This document shows, one piece after another, positions 1 to 7,172 of a DNA stretch of 64,000 nucleotides. Source of the stretch: Chthonomonas calidirosea. Its GTDB lineage: Bacteria; Armatimonadota; Fimbriimonadia; Fimbriimonadales; Fimbriimonadaceae. Every line of letters begins with the position of its first letter. The first letter of the stretch is position 1. The notes below the pieces were generated by a model. It was not told where the DNA came from. It saw only the letters and a program-made list of their open reading frames with translations, and ran no database searches. The translations under genes were made by a program, and so were the position numbers. Location: positions 103,739 through 167,738 of the forward strand of contig CAMCWC010000009.1 in the NCBI GenBank assembly GCA_945882415.1, written 5' to 3'.

Positions 1-326
1 AACTCGGACGGCCGGAAGGTACGTTACGCATTTATTTCGACAAGTTGGGCAAGCAGCTTGTGTTCACCGAACTTACGTTTGTCTATTTGACGGATATTCT
101 TATTGGCGGAATCATTTTCGACGTTAAAGTCCATCGCATAGAAGGTGATTGTGCAGAGGCAGTCTGCAAAGGCAACGAGTTGTTGGCACGGCTTGGAGGG
201 CAATATCGAACATCTATTCCTTCGGAATCGGGCATCGTGTTTCTCACGGAGATAGGCAGTGCCTATGGCGTGTCTGGAGTGACGCTCTCTCGCGTGCCGC
301 CGGTCCTCGTTGATGATCTCGGCTAA
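1..326 (+). CDS. Unknown protein, C-terminal part (5' end outside window)
   Basis: The frame is open from the first bases of the window to a TAA at 324-326, giving about 108 residues of a C-terminal segment. A TTG at 45 could be read as a start, but the frame continues upstream without a stop, so a partial gene is more likely. I recognise no family. The middle has a short hydrophobic stretch (residues around VYLTDILIGGIIF) followed by a mixed alpha/beta-looking tail. Its stop codon overlaps the stop of the convergent DUF433 gene by 4 bases. Real coding is likely but not certain. Confidence 0.45.
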   Translation, partial: LGRPEGTLRIYFDKLGKQLVFTELTFVYLTDILIGGIIFDVKVHRIEGDCAEAVCKGNELLARLGGQYRTSIPSESGIVFLTEIGSAYGVSGVTLSRVPPVLVDDLG

Positions 327-529
327 AGGCGCAAGATTCGCCTAACCGCTTCGGCTTGCTCAATAGAGACTCCAGGATAGCCTGTAAGGAAGTCTTGTAA
401 GGTATCGCCATCCTCAAGAGTTTGCAGTAGCGCTTGCAGCGGAACGCGGGTTCCTTTGAACCGGATTGCACCGCTGATGATCTCCGGATTGGAGTCGAGG
501 ACATCGCGCAGTTCTTCTGGAATGGTCAT
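323..529 (-). CDS. DUF433 family protein (antitoxin-like)
   Basis: A 68-residue protein starting at ATG 529. It shows the DUF433 pattern: NPEIISGAIRFKGTRVPL, then a leucine-rich helix, then DTLQDFLTGYPGVSIEQAEA, which is a winged or helix-turn-helix-like fold. DUF433 proteins are often antitoxins paired with a PIN-like DUF5615 toxin directly downstream. Here the downstream side holds the convergent unknown gene on the other strand, and no toxin frame is visible on this strand. An upstream extension of the frame to 646 is possible, but its composition is unlike protein, so the internal ATG is preferred. Its role as an antitoxin is inferred from the family only. Confidence 0.75.
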   Translation of the reverse strand: MTIPEELRDVLDSNPEIISGAIRFKGTRVPLQALLQTLEDGDTLQDFLTGYPGVSIEQAEAVRRILRL

Positions 530-678
530 TCTGTACTTTCTTCTGGTGGCTTTTATTCTCTTTTTGACGATGCGGCGATTCGAACGTTCTGGGCAATTGT
601 TCGATCCGTGCTGGCCACCCCAGCCCGGCAAACCGCCCATAATCAAGTGTCCGACGCAGAGTCGCGGCGCAGAGAACT

Positions 679-1653
679 ATGAAGATCGGAATTTTCACCG
701 CCCTATTCGGAGACAAGACTCGCCAAGAGGCGCTCGATATCATCGCGGCCGAAGGCATCAAGGCCGTTGAGTTTGGAGCCGGAGCGTATCCGGGGGCTTC
801 TCACCTTGACGTTGAGAAGCTGCTGGAGAGCGACGCCGCGCGGAAGGAGCTAATTCACGACGTGGAAAGCCGCGGGCTGATGATCTCCGCGATCTCGTGC
901 CACGGCAACGCCCTGCACCCGGTGAAGGCGATTGCGCAGGATCACCACCAGGCGTTTGTGAACAGCGTCAAGCTCGCCAGCCTGCTGGGCGTGCCTTGCG
1001 TCAACGGCTTCTCGGGATGCCCTGGCGACAGTCCGACGGCGATCAACCCGAACTGGGTCACTTGCGCCTGGCCCGACGAGTTCCGCGACATCCTCGAATA
1101 TCAGTGGAAGGAAGTCGTGATTCCTTATTGGACCGAGCAGAACGCCTTCCTTAAGGAGCACAACGTTAAGTTCGGCATCGAGATGCACCCTGGCTTTGTT
1201 TGCTACAGCAACGACACCTTGCTCAAGCTTCGCCATGCGGCGGGCGAGCAGATTGGCGCGAACTTCGACCCATCGCACCTTTGGTGGCAGGGAATCGATC
1301 CAATTGCGGCGGTAAAGCAGCTTGCCGAAGAGGGCGCGCTGTTCCACGTTCACGCGAAGGACACGCGCGTTGATCCGCAGAACTCGGCGCTCAACGGAAA
1401 CCTGGATACCAAGAGCTACGGCGACATCGCCAAGCGATCTTGGGTGTTCCGCTCCGTCGGCTATGGCCACGGGCTGGAGTGGTGGAAGGACTTCTGCAGC
1501 GTCCTGCGAACCGTCGGCTACGACTACGTTCTCAGCATCGAGCACGAAGACGGTCTGATGAACTCGATTGAGGGTCTGCGAAAGGCAGTTACGATCCTCG
1601 ATCAGTCGGTGATCCACGAAGACGCCGGCGCGATGTTCTGGGCGAAGGACTGA
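679..1653 (+). CDS. Sugar phosphate isomerase/epimerase (xylose isomerase-like TIM barrel)
   Basis: This 324-residue protein has the typical start (MKIGIFTALFGD) and length of AP endonuclease family 2 / xylose isomerase-like TIM-barrel enzymes. Candidate metal ligands are Glu168 in GIEMHPGF, Asp197 and His200 in NFDPSHL, His225 in FHVHAKD, and a late Glu in SIEHEDG. The likely role is interconversion of a keto sugar or inositol derivative in the cytoplasm, but the substrate cannot be read from sequence. It has no signal peptide. It appears to be transcribed alone. An AGAGAA stretch just before the ATG may act as a weak ribosome binding site. Confidence 0.88.
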   Translation: MKIGIFTALFGDKTRQEALDIIAAEGIKAVEFGAGAYPGASHLDVEKLLESDAARKELIHDVESRGLMISAISCHGNALHPVKAIAQDHHQAFVNSVKLASLLGVPCVNGFSGCPGDSPTAINPNWVTCAWPDEFRDILEYQWKEVVIPYWTEQNAFLKEHNVKFGIEMHPGFVCYSNDTLLKLRHAAGEQIGANFDPSHLWWQGIDPIAAVKQLAEEGALFHVHAKDTRVDPQNSALNGNLDTKSYGDIAKRSWVFRSVGYGHGLEWWKDFCSVLRTVGYDYVLSIEHEDGLMNSIEGLRKAVTILDQSVIHEDAGAMFWAKD

Positions 1654-1664
1654 GGATTCCTGTG

Positions 1665-1697
1665 CCGTCCAGTTTCCTACATTAGGGAACTGGACGG
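1665..1697. terminator. Hairpin between convergent genes
   Basis: An inverted repeat: CCGTCCAGTTTCC at 1665-1677 pairs with GGGAACTGGACGG at 1685-1697 (13 pairs with one G-T) across a 7-base loop. It sits just after the sugar isomerase stop and covers the stop of the convergent secreted protein. There is no clear T-run, so a bidirectional terminator is likely but not proven. Confidence 0.5.
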
Positions 1698-2402
1698 TAC
1701 GAACAGCTCATCATTTTTTACGATGGGCGCGTCCTTGAGGTCTTGCCAAGTTCCATTCTTCTTATATCCGAGTGCGCCTAAGACGAAGATGAGTTCGTTG
1801 CCGTTCTTCTTGATGCGGATTTGAGAAGCATTCGGCCAGACACCATCGAGCGTTTCGAATTTCGTAACCTTCTGAAATTCGACCTTTGTCACTTTCGCTT
1901 GGAACGCATCACCATTTCCGGCACGATAAGCGGCCAGTCTGGCGCAAAACTGACGGAACGCAATCAGCCAATTTGAACGGGCAGGAATGAAGTTCTGATT
2001 GCCTGAGGCGATCTTGTCGTTTTTGGGCATGTACCATCTAAAGGAAGCGAAGCTATCGGGCAGAAATGCTTCTATCCTGTAATAGCGGTCATACGAAAAA
2101 GTCTGTGCTCGGATTCCGAGTGGATAGCCATCAACAAGTTTCTCTGAGATCGCAGGTGGCTCCTTACCTACCTCCCCGCCTGCGGACTCAGTGAAGTCGT
2201 TACGAGGGTTTTCTTGTTGCGACTGGAATGAAAACGAGAGAAGGGAACTCCCATCAATTGAACGAAAGTCGAGATAAGCTGACTTCCCCGGTTGGTTTCG
2301 CGTGTGCAGATTCTTGTAAGACGAATCTGCATTGACCCGGGGAATCGTGAAATCCGGAGCTTGGGTTATGGCTGAAAGGCAAATGAGAAGGGTTAAGTTC
2401 AT
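1677..2402 (-). CDS. Secreted protein of unknown function, paralog A
   Basis: A 241-residue protein with a short hydrophobic N-terminus (MNLTLLICLSAITQ) that looks like a signal peptide. I recognise no enzyme family. The last 45 residues (KKNGNELIFVLGALGYKK through NDELFVPSSSL) resemble the short beta-rich stalk repeat of copper amine oxidase N-terminal type, a tentative comparison. It is a clear paralog of the adjacent gene at 2449-3171, sharing the order of motifs, the internal FRQ-C/Y-AR-AA segment and the C-terminus. The two genes lie head to tail 46 bases apart, so they probably arose by tandem duplication and are cotranscribed. Confidence 0.7.
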   Translation of the reverse strand: MNLTLLICLSAITQAPDFTIPRVNADSSYKNLHTRNQPGKSAYLDFRSIDGSSLLSFSFQSQQENPRNDFTESAGGEVGKEPPAISEKLVDGYPLGIRAQTFSYDRYYRIEAFLPDSFASFRWYMPKNDKIASGNQNFIPARSNWLIAFRQFCARLAAYRAGNGDAFQAKVTKVEFQKVTKFETLDGVWPNASQIRIKKNGNELIFVLGALGYKKNGTWQDLKDAPIVKNDELFVPSSSLM

Positions 2403-2448
2403 TACTTACTTGGGGACGAATCTTGCGATCGGGTTTGTGAACAGGCTC

Positions 2449-3171
2449 CTATTCTAGTGAACTTGATGGCACAAATAGCTCAGTTCCACGAACGATTGGT
2501 CCGTCTGAGAGGGTTTTCCAAACGCCATCTTTCTTGTACCCGTTGGCTCCGAGGACAAATATGAGTTCGTTCCCGTTCTTGCGCAGTCTAACTTTCGACG
2601 TATTTGGCCATGCCGCGTCAAGGCTTTCGAACTCTGCTATTTTTTTGAATTCAACATCCGTTACTTTGGCAGTAAAGGTCGAAGTAGATGAGGCTCTTCG
2701 AGCGGCGATTTGAGCACTATACTGCCGAAAAATTCGGACCCACTTTGCGGAATCCTTGCCGAAGTCCGTTTTGTCCAGTGCAGGATTGGGGCGTTCGGTC
2801 GTTGGTGCTCGTGAGACTTTGAGTGAGGCGATGCCATCTGGCAAAAATGATTCAATCGTAAACATGCCCGGGTTGGAAACGAGCCGGAATCGTGAGCCGA
2901 TGGGAAAGCCGTCCGGCGAATCCTCAGAAACTCCTTTAAGGGGCGCCGCCGGAGCATCGAATTTTCGCTTTTCCTCCAGTTCTGGAAGCTTTTCCCAGGC
3001 GAAGGTTAAGACAATGTTCTGTAAAGAGTTGAGGTAGCGAGATGAATGCCACTTACCAGGATTCGTCTGATCTCTCTGTTTCTCATAGGCAGGGTCGACC
3101 GCAAGGCTAGGGATCGATAATGATGGACCCTGTATTGTCAACAAAGTAGATACGATTAGACTGGTAAGCAC
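2449..3171 (-). CDS. Secreted protein of unknown function, paralog B
   Basis: A 240-residue protein with N-terminal hydrophobic segment MLTSLIVSTLLTIQGPS, probably an export signal. It is homologous along its length to the gene at 1677-2402: both have a P-hydrophobic start of the mature part, an FxYIESFLPDxxAS-like middle (here FTIESFLPDGIASLK), and the C-terminal NGNELIFVLGANGYKKDG block ending in ELFVPSSSLE. It is first in the two-gene unit. The function is unknown; an envelope or periplasmic role is inferred from the signal only. Confidence 0.7.
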   Translation of the reverse strand: MLTSLIVSTLLTIQGPSLSIPSLAVDPAYEKQRDQTNPGKWHSSRYLNSLQNIVLTFAWEKLPELEEKRKFDAPAAPLKGVSEDSPDGFPIGSRFRLVSNPGMFTIESFLPDGIASLKVSRAPTTERPNPALDKTDFGKDSAKWVRIFRQYSAQIAARRASSTSTFTAKVTDVEFKKIAEFESLDAAWPNTSKVRLRKNGNELIFVLGANGYKKDGVWKTLSDGPIVRGTELFVPSSSLE

Positions 3172-3261
3172 CTTGTTGCACGGACGTTTCTGCTGGGCAT
3201 CCGTTTCGTTGTTTAGAGATATTCCTGTCGACGGCTCGGCGAGGACGTAGGGCTGACACGC

Positions 3262-3293
3262 AAAAAGGGCCGGATGGTAGTTCCATCCGGCCC
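3262..3293 (-). terminator. Rho-independent terminator of rpsB-tsf
   Basis: A perfect 11-bp inverted repeat (GGGCCGGATGG at 3267-3277 with CCATCCGGCCC at 3283-3293, 5-base loop). It is followed on the minus strand by a run of five T (3266-3262). It lies 20 bases after the tsf stop, an ordinary intrinsic terminator for the operon. Confidence 0.92.
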
Positions 3294-3312
3294 CCGTTAT
3301 GTTTGTTGGGTT

Positions 3313-4149
3313 TTATTCGGTCGGAGCCGAAGCGCCGGCGGCGAAGTACTCGAATCGAGTGACCTTCGTGCCCTTGGCTTCTTGGGCCAAGTATTGGCTC
3401 ACGGTCAGGCTTGGATCGGCATAGAACGGCTGTTCCATGAGAACCACGCGATTCACGAATTCCTTGTTGACGCGGCCTTGCGCGATGTTCTTGGCGATAT
3501 TTTCTGGCTTGCCTTCGTCGAGGGCTCGCTTTGTTTCTAGCTCAAGTTCTTTCGCAAGGAGTTCCTGAGACAGCTGGTCCTTCGTGATCACTTCTGGGGG
3601 AAGGGAAACGATGTGGACGGCGGTCTTTCGGATGGCTTCGTTGCCGGCATTGTCGCCTTCGGACACGACGAGCGCGCCCTTCATCTTGTTGTGGTGAACA
3701 TAGAAGGCGATTGGTGCAGTCGATTCGATCTTAACGGCTCGCGAGATCTGAACGTTCTCTCGGAAGAGTGCGATCACGTCGTCGGCGAGTTCCTTGAACT
3801 TCGGATCGTCCATCGGGTTTCCTTCTGGCGCGCCGTTGTCGAGGATGTAATCCGCGATGTCCTGCGCTTTCTTTTGGAAGTTCTCGTTGTTGGAAACGAA
3901 GTCGGTTTCGCTTTCAAGCACCACCGCGCCAACTATGGTTCGGTCTTCGCTGAGGGCGAAGGCTACGACGCCGGCGCCGGTTGCTCGGCCAGTTTTCTTT
4001 CCGGCGGCGGACTTACCCTTTTCGCGGAGGATTTCCTTCGCTCGGGCTAGATCGCCGTCTGCCTCGTCGAGAGCCGACTTGCACTCCATCATGGGTGCGT
4101 CGGTTTCTTCACGTAATTTCTTAACGTCTGCTGCCGTGTAGTTCGCCAT
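3313..4149 (-). CDS. tsf: Translation elongation factor Ts
   Basis: EF-Ts exchanges GDP for GTP on EF-Tu. The 278-residue protein has the N-terminal UBA-like domain with the diagnostic TDAPMMECKSAL motif (about residues 15-27). The core domain follows, with ESETDFVSNNENF (about 79-91), whose TDFV contacts EF-Tu. The C-terminus continues through REQPF-like LMEQPFYADPSLTVSQYL. Length is normal for bacteria. It lies 5 bases downstream of rpsB, the common rpsB-tsf operon, and ends at a strong terminator. Confidence 0.98.
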   Translation of the reverse strand: MANYTAADVKKLREETDAPMMECKSALDEADGDLARAKEILREKGKSAAGKKTGRATGAGVVAFALSEDRTIVGAVVLESETDFVSNNENFQKKAQDIADYILDNGAPEGNPMDDPKFKELADDVIALFRENVQISRAVKIESTAPIAFYVHHNKMKGALVVSEGDNAGNEAIRKTAVHIVSLPPEVITKDQLSQELLAKELELETKRALDEGKPENIAKNIAQGRVNKEFVNRVVLMEQPFYADPSLTVSQYLAQEAKGTKVTRFEYFAAGASAPTE

Positions 4150-4154
4150 GTTCT

Positions 4155-4961
4155 TTATTCCGTGTCTGCGCCAAAGGCCTTAAGGAGCTCGTCGTCGATT
4201 GGCGGGACGTAGTCGAACGCCGGATCGGTTTCGTCGAGCGGGGTGGAATCGCTGAAGATGCCTTCAGTAAGCGCATCGCTTAGCGGTCGGGCTTCGAGAA
4301 TCACGTCGCTGATCTTCTGGGTTACCAATCGGATCGCGCGGATTGCATCGTCGTTTCCAGGGATGATCACGTCGGCGAGGTCAGGGTCGCAGTTGGTGTC
4401 AACGATCGCCACGATGGGGATGTTGAGCTTCTTGGCTTCCTTGACGGCGATCGATTCCTTATTGAGGTCGACCACGAACATCACCGTCGGCATGGCGGTC
4501 ATGTTTCGGATTCCGCCGAGGTATCGCTGCAGCTCGTCTCGCTCTTGTCGTCGCTTGAGGGCTTCTTTCTTCGGGAGTCGGTCGAGATAGCCTTCCGCAT
4601 CCATTCGGTCGAGTTCCTTCAGGCGTCCTACGCGGCCCTGAATGGTCTTCCAGTTGGTGAGCGTTCCGCCCAGCCATCGTTCGCAAACGAAGTACTGGCC
4701 AGATCGCTCGGCAGCTTCCTTGATGGCAGCCTGAGCTTGCTTCTTGGTTCCGACGAAGAGGACGGTGCCGCCATCTTCAATCTGCTTTCGGACGTAGTTA
4801 AGGGCGTCTTCGAAAAGCTTGATCGTCTGGTGAAGATCGATGATGTAGATGCCGTTTCGAGCTCCGTAGATGAATCTCTTCATCTTTGGGTTCCAGCGAC
4901 GAGTTTGGTGACCGAAGTGAACGCCGGATTCCAGCAGTTCCTTCATGCTAAGTTGGACCAT
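4155..4961 (-). CDS. rpsB: 30S ribosomal protein S2
   Basis: A 268-residue S2 protein with the canonical N-terminus ([19 protein letters not shown]), the GTKKQAQ segment, [12 protein letters not shown], and the DLNKE / IVDTNCDPD / IPGNDDA signatures. The acidic C-terminal tail (about residues 245-268) is a lineage extension. S2 completes small subunit assembly. The start at 4961 has a GGAGG motif 12 bases upstream on the minus strand. It is first in the operon with tsf, with a leader of about 125-170 bases that contains a GC-rich hairpin. Confidence 0.98.
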   Translation of the reverse strand: MVQLSMKELLESGVHFGHQTRRWNPKMKRFIYGARNGIYIIDLHQTIKLFEDALNYVRKQIEDGGTVLFVGTKKQAQAAIKEAAERSGQYFVCERWLGGTLTNWKTIQGRVGRLKELDRMDAEGYLDRLPKKEALKRRQERDELQRYLGGIRNMTAMPTVMFVVDLNKESIAVKEAKKLNIPIVAIVDTNCDPDLADVIIPGNDDAIRAIRLVTQKISDVILEARPLSDALTEGIFSDSTPLDETDPAFDYVPPIDDELLKAFGADTE

Positions 4962-5014
4962 ATTTTCTTGTAACCTCCAGGTTGTTCCTCCGGAGCGGTT
5001 AGTTTTTGCTTCGA

Positions 5015-5042
5015 ATTACCTGGGGCGCAGGCGCCTCAGGAC
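5015..5042 (-). promoter_or_regulatory. Hairpin in the rpsB leader
   Basis: Between the probable -10 (TATCCT, read on the minus strand at 5090-5085) and the rpsB start there is a GC-rich imperfect inverted repeat, roughly CCTGAGGCGCC pairing with GGCGCCCCAGG around positions 5019-5041. It could be an autoregulatory leader structure, since S2 is known to repress its own operon in other bacteria, but the sequence match to known leaders was not assessed. Confidence 0.3.
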
Positions 5043-5131
5043 CTGGTCTTAGCAACCGCGTCCGTGTGTATTGGAGGCCGTAGGATACCCGAGCAGCCTC
5101 CGTTTCACACCCCTACAGGTTCAAATTCCTC

Positions 5132-5551
5132 TCAACTATAGAGGCTGTAGCTGGTCCACTCGGGGTCGAATGCCTGGCGTGTGGCGGCGATTTGGCCGAT
5201 GTGATAGGCATCGTGGTTGGCAATGTAGGCGGCGCCGGAGAAGAGAATCTGGGCTTCGGCATTGCCGTGAATGGCGTCGATCGCTTCCTTTCGAAGGCGG
5301 ACAAACTCGGTCATCAGATTTGCGCGCGACTTGTCGGGCAGGTCGTAGGAGCCCCAAGAGTGCTCTTTTCCATTGGCATGGGCGAGAAAGGCGACGTACG
5401 ACTCGCAGAGGTGGTGGACATGATCCCGAATCGTCATCATCGATTCGTGGACGCGGTAGTCATAGTGGCTTTCGTCTACTCCGTCCAACGCTTTGAACAG
5501 CATGTTGCCCGTTTCTTCAATCTGCTTCATCAGTAATTCTTGAGCGTGCAT
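5132..5551 (-). CDS. DinB-family protein
   Basis: A 139-residue four-helix-bundle protein of the DinB/YfiT superfamily. His residues in the expected metal-binding places are HVHHLCES (about residues 45-52) and, near the C-terminus, NHDAYHIGQIAATR (about 112-125). This NHxxYHxGQ motif is typical of DinB proteins. The family includes thiol S-transferases and many members of unknown activity; no substrate can be assigned. It is divergent from aat, and its start lies about 55 bases from the preferred aat start. Confidence 0.85.
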   Translation of the reverse strand: MHAQELLMKQIEETGNMLFKALDGVDESHYDYRVHESMMTIRDHVHHLCESYVAFLAHANGKEHSWGSYDLPDKSRANLMTEFVRLRKEAIDAIHGNAEAQILFSGAAYIANHDAYHIGQIAATRQAFDPEWTSYSLYS

Positions 5552-5593
5552 TTCGGCTCTAGCTTACCGAGGCAGAAATTAGGTGCCAATCCC

Positions 5594-5599
5594 TATAAT
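5594..5599 (+). promoter_or_regulatory. TATAAT -10 element, leaderless aat
   Basis: A perfect TATAAT ends 6 bases before the GTG at 5606, so transcription would begin at or next to the start codon. No ribosome binding site fits in the gap. It supports the GTG start over the more upstream in-frame TTG at 5540. Confidence 0.6.
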
Positions 5600-5605
5600 G
5601 CTTGG

Positions 5606-6220
5606 GTGCGGCAACGACCCTTGACTCCGTGGCTGATCCGGTTTGGATATGAGCAAGGGGCGTTTCCGATGAGCGACGACGACAACGTAGTGGAGTGGTA
5701 CCAGTCGAACCCGCGGTGCCTGTTTCCGATCGAGGGGATCCATGTGAGCAAGTCGCTTTCGAAGGTGCTACGGCAGGATCGATTTCGGGTGACGTTTGAT
5801 ACGGCTTTCACCGAAGTGATGGAGCACTGTTTGCGGCCTTCGGGAAACTGGATTACTCCGGAGTTCATTCAGGTTTACACTGAGATTCACCGGCAAGGCT
5901 GGGGGCACTCTTGCGAGGTTTGGAGTGGGGAACGGCTGGTCGGTGGGGTTTACGGGATTGCGCTGGGTGGGGCTTTTTGCGCGGAGTCGATGTTTCATCG
6001 CGAGACGGACGCTAGCAAGGTTGCGCTGTATCACTTGGTCGAGAAGTGCCGGGAGCTTGGGTTTGTGTTGTTCGACGCGCAGATCATGAACGACCATCTG
6101 GTGTCGCTCGGGGCGTTTCCCGTGACCAACCAGAAGTACTTGACCCTTCTGCAGCGGGCGCTGAAGGTGAAGACGGTTTGGGATCAGTGCCCGTTTGTGA
6201 CCACTGATCCCGAGGATTAA
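5606..6220 (+). CDS. aat: Leucyl/phenylalanyl-tRNA-protein transferase
   Basis: Aat adds Leu or Phe to proteins with N-terminal Arg or Lys, marking them for ClpAP (N-degron pathway). The protein has the family blocks in order: GYEQGAFPM near the N-terminus, WYQSNPRCLFP, WITPEFIQVYTEIHRQGWGHS, EVWSGERLVGGVYGIALGG, FCAESMF, ASKVALYHL, and FDAQIMNDHLVSLGA. From GTG 5606 it is 204 residues. The frame is open up to TTG 5540, but the extra 22 residues are not family-like, and a perfect TATAAT lies between. The gene is convergent with the SIS protein, overlapping by 4 bases. Confidence 0.93.
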   Translation: MRQRPLTPWLIRFGYEQGAFPMSDDDNVVEWYQSNPRCLFPIEGIHVSKSLSKVLRQDRFRVTFDTAFTEVMEHCLRPSGNWITPEFIQVYTEIHRQGWGHSCEVWSGERLVGGVYGIALGGAFCAESMFHRETDASKVALYHLVEKCRELGFVLFDAQIMNDHLVSLGAFPVTNQKYLTLLQRALKVKTVWDQCPFVTTDPED

Positions 6221-7161
6221 AGGGTTCGCGTCACCTTGCGTAGGAATCGGGCATCGTCGGGGTCGAGGCCTCGGGCCCGGGCGGTGAGGAGGGCGAGGCA
6301 CTGGCCGAAGATGACGTCCCAGATCGGCTTGATTTCATCCGGGGCGGAGTTTGTCGGCGCTTGGATGACTTCGCATCCGTTCTCAGCGAGGTGCGGCTTA
6401 TCGCCATCGTAGCTGATGACGACACTGTTTGGGCCGGCGAGGGCCTTCGGGCCGTGTTCGAAGTCTGCGGAAGAGTATGCCTTGGCGGGGATGAGCGAAC
6501 ATTCCATCAGTTTCAGCGCGGTCTCCATGGCGGTGCTGAAGCCGTAACCGCGGGATAGGCAGAAGATGGGTGAGCTTCTGACGACTGGTCCGCTAGAAAT
6601 AAGGGCGGAGTTGAAGCATTCGGCCATCCAGGCGGGGTCTGGCAGGACGGGCTCGGGGAGGCTCTGGCTGAGTTCGCGGACTAGCTCGTAGAGCGAGAGG
6701 AGGGTTGCGGAGTAGGTTTTGGTTGCGGCGATCGATTTCTCTTCTCCCGCGTTGATGAGGATGCTGTGATCAGCGACGGAAGTGAGGCGGGAGCCGGGCG
6801 TGTTGGTGATGGCTACGGTGGTGTGACCGGCTTGTTTCAGGTGTTCCAGGACTTCGGAAACGTCAGGCGCGGCGCCGCTTTGGGAAATGCCGATAGCGAG
6901 GCATTTTGGATAGCGGACGGTTGCGTCGTATCGGGTCCAAACGCTGGGTGCGGCGAGGGAGACGGGGATGCCGAGTTTGACCTCGAAGAGATAGCGGGCA
7001 TAGAGCGCGGCGTTGTCCGACGATCCGCGAGCGGCGAGTAGGACCATCTCGAATGGCCCTCGCTCGCGAATTTGGCTCAGGATCGGCGCGTAGCTTTCTG
7101 GCCCCGCGCGCAGTATCGATGGTTGTTCGCGAATCTCCCGCTCCATTGCAAGGCCGTACAT
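6217..7161 (-). CDS. SIS-domain protein (GlmS/FrlB-type sugar isomerase or deaminase)
   Basis: This 314-residue protein has two SIS domains like the isomerase half of glucosamine-6-phosphate synthase, without the glutaminase domain. Visible motifs are the opening MEREIREQPS (GlmS-like), AARGSSDNAA (about residue 44), a phosphosugar-binding GISQSGAAPDV (about 92-102), EKSIAATKTYSATL, and SRGYGFSTAMETALKLME with EHGPKAL in the second domain. Family members isomerise or deglycate phosphosugars in the cytoplasm; the substrate is unknown. Translation may begin at ATG 7161 or the internal ATG 7146. It is divergent from the histidine kinase, with the two starts about 11 bases apart. Confidence 0.85.
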   Translation of the reverse strand: MYGLAMEREIREQPSILRAGPESYAPILSQIRERGPFEMVLLAARGSSDNAALYARYLFEVKLGIPVSLAAPSVWTRYDATVRYPKCLAIGISQSGAAPDVSEVLEHLKQAGHTTVAITNTPGSRLTSVADHSILINAGEEKSIAATKTYSATLLSLYELVRELSQSLPEPVLPDPAWMAECFNSALISSGPVVRSSPIFCLSRGYGFSTAMETALKLMECSLIPAKAYSSADFEHGPKALAGPNSVVISYDGDKPHLAENGCEVIQAPTNSAPDEIKPIWDVIFGQCLALLTARARGLDPDDARFLRKVTRTL

Positions 7162-7172
7162 CGAATCTGATT

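Noticed and set aside
850..1617. Minus-strand frame of 255 codons over the sugar isomerase-like gene
   Set aside because: Its arginine/valine-rich composition is the mirror of the real gene, which has a full TIM-barrel pattern.
5540..5605. Upstream TTG start for aat
   Set aside because: The extra 22 residues are not family-like and would place the start before the TATAAT element and inside the divergent DinB gene.
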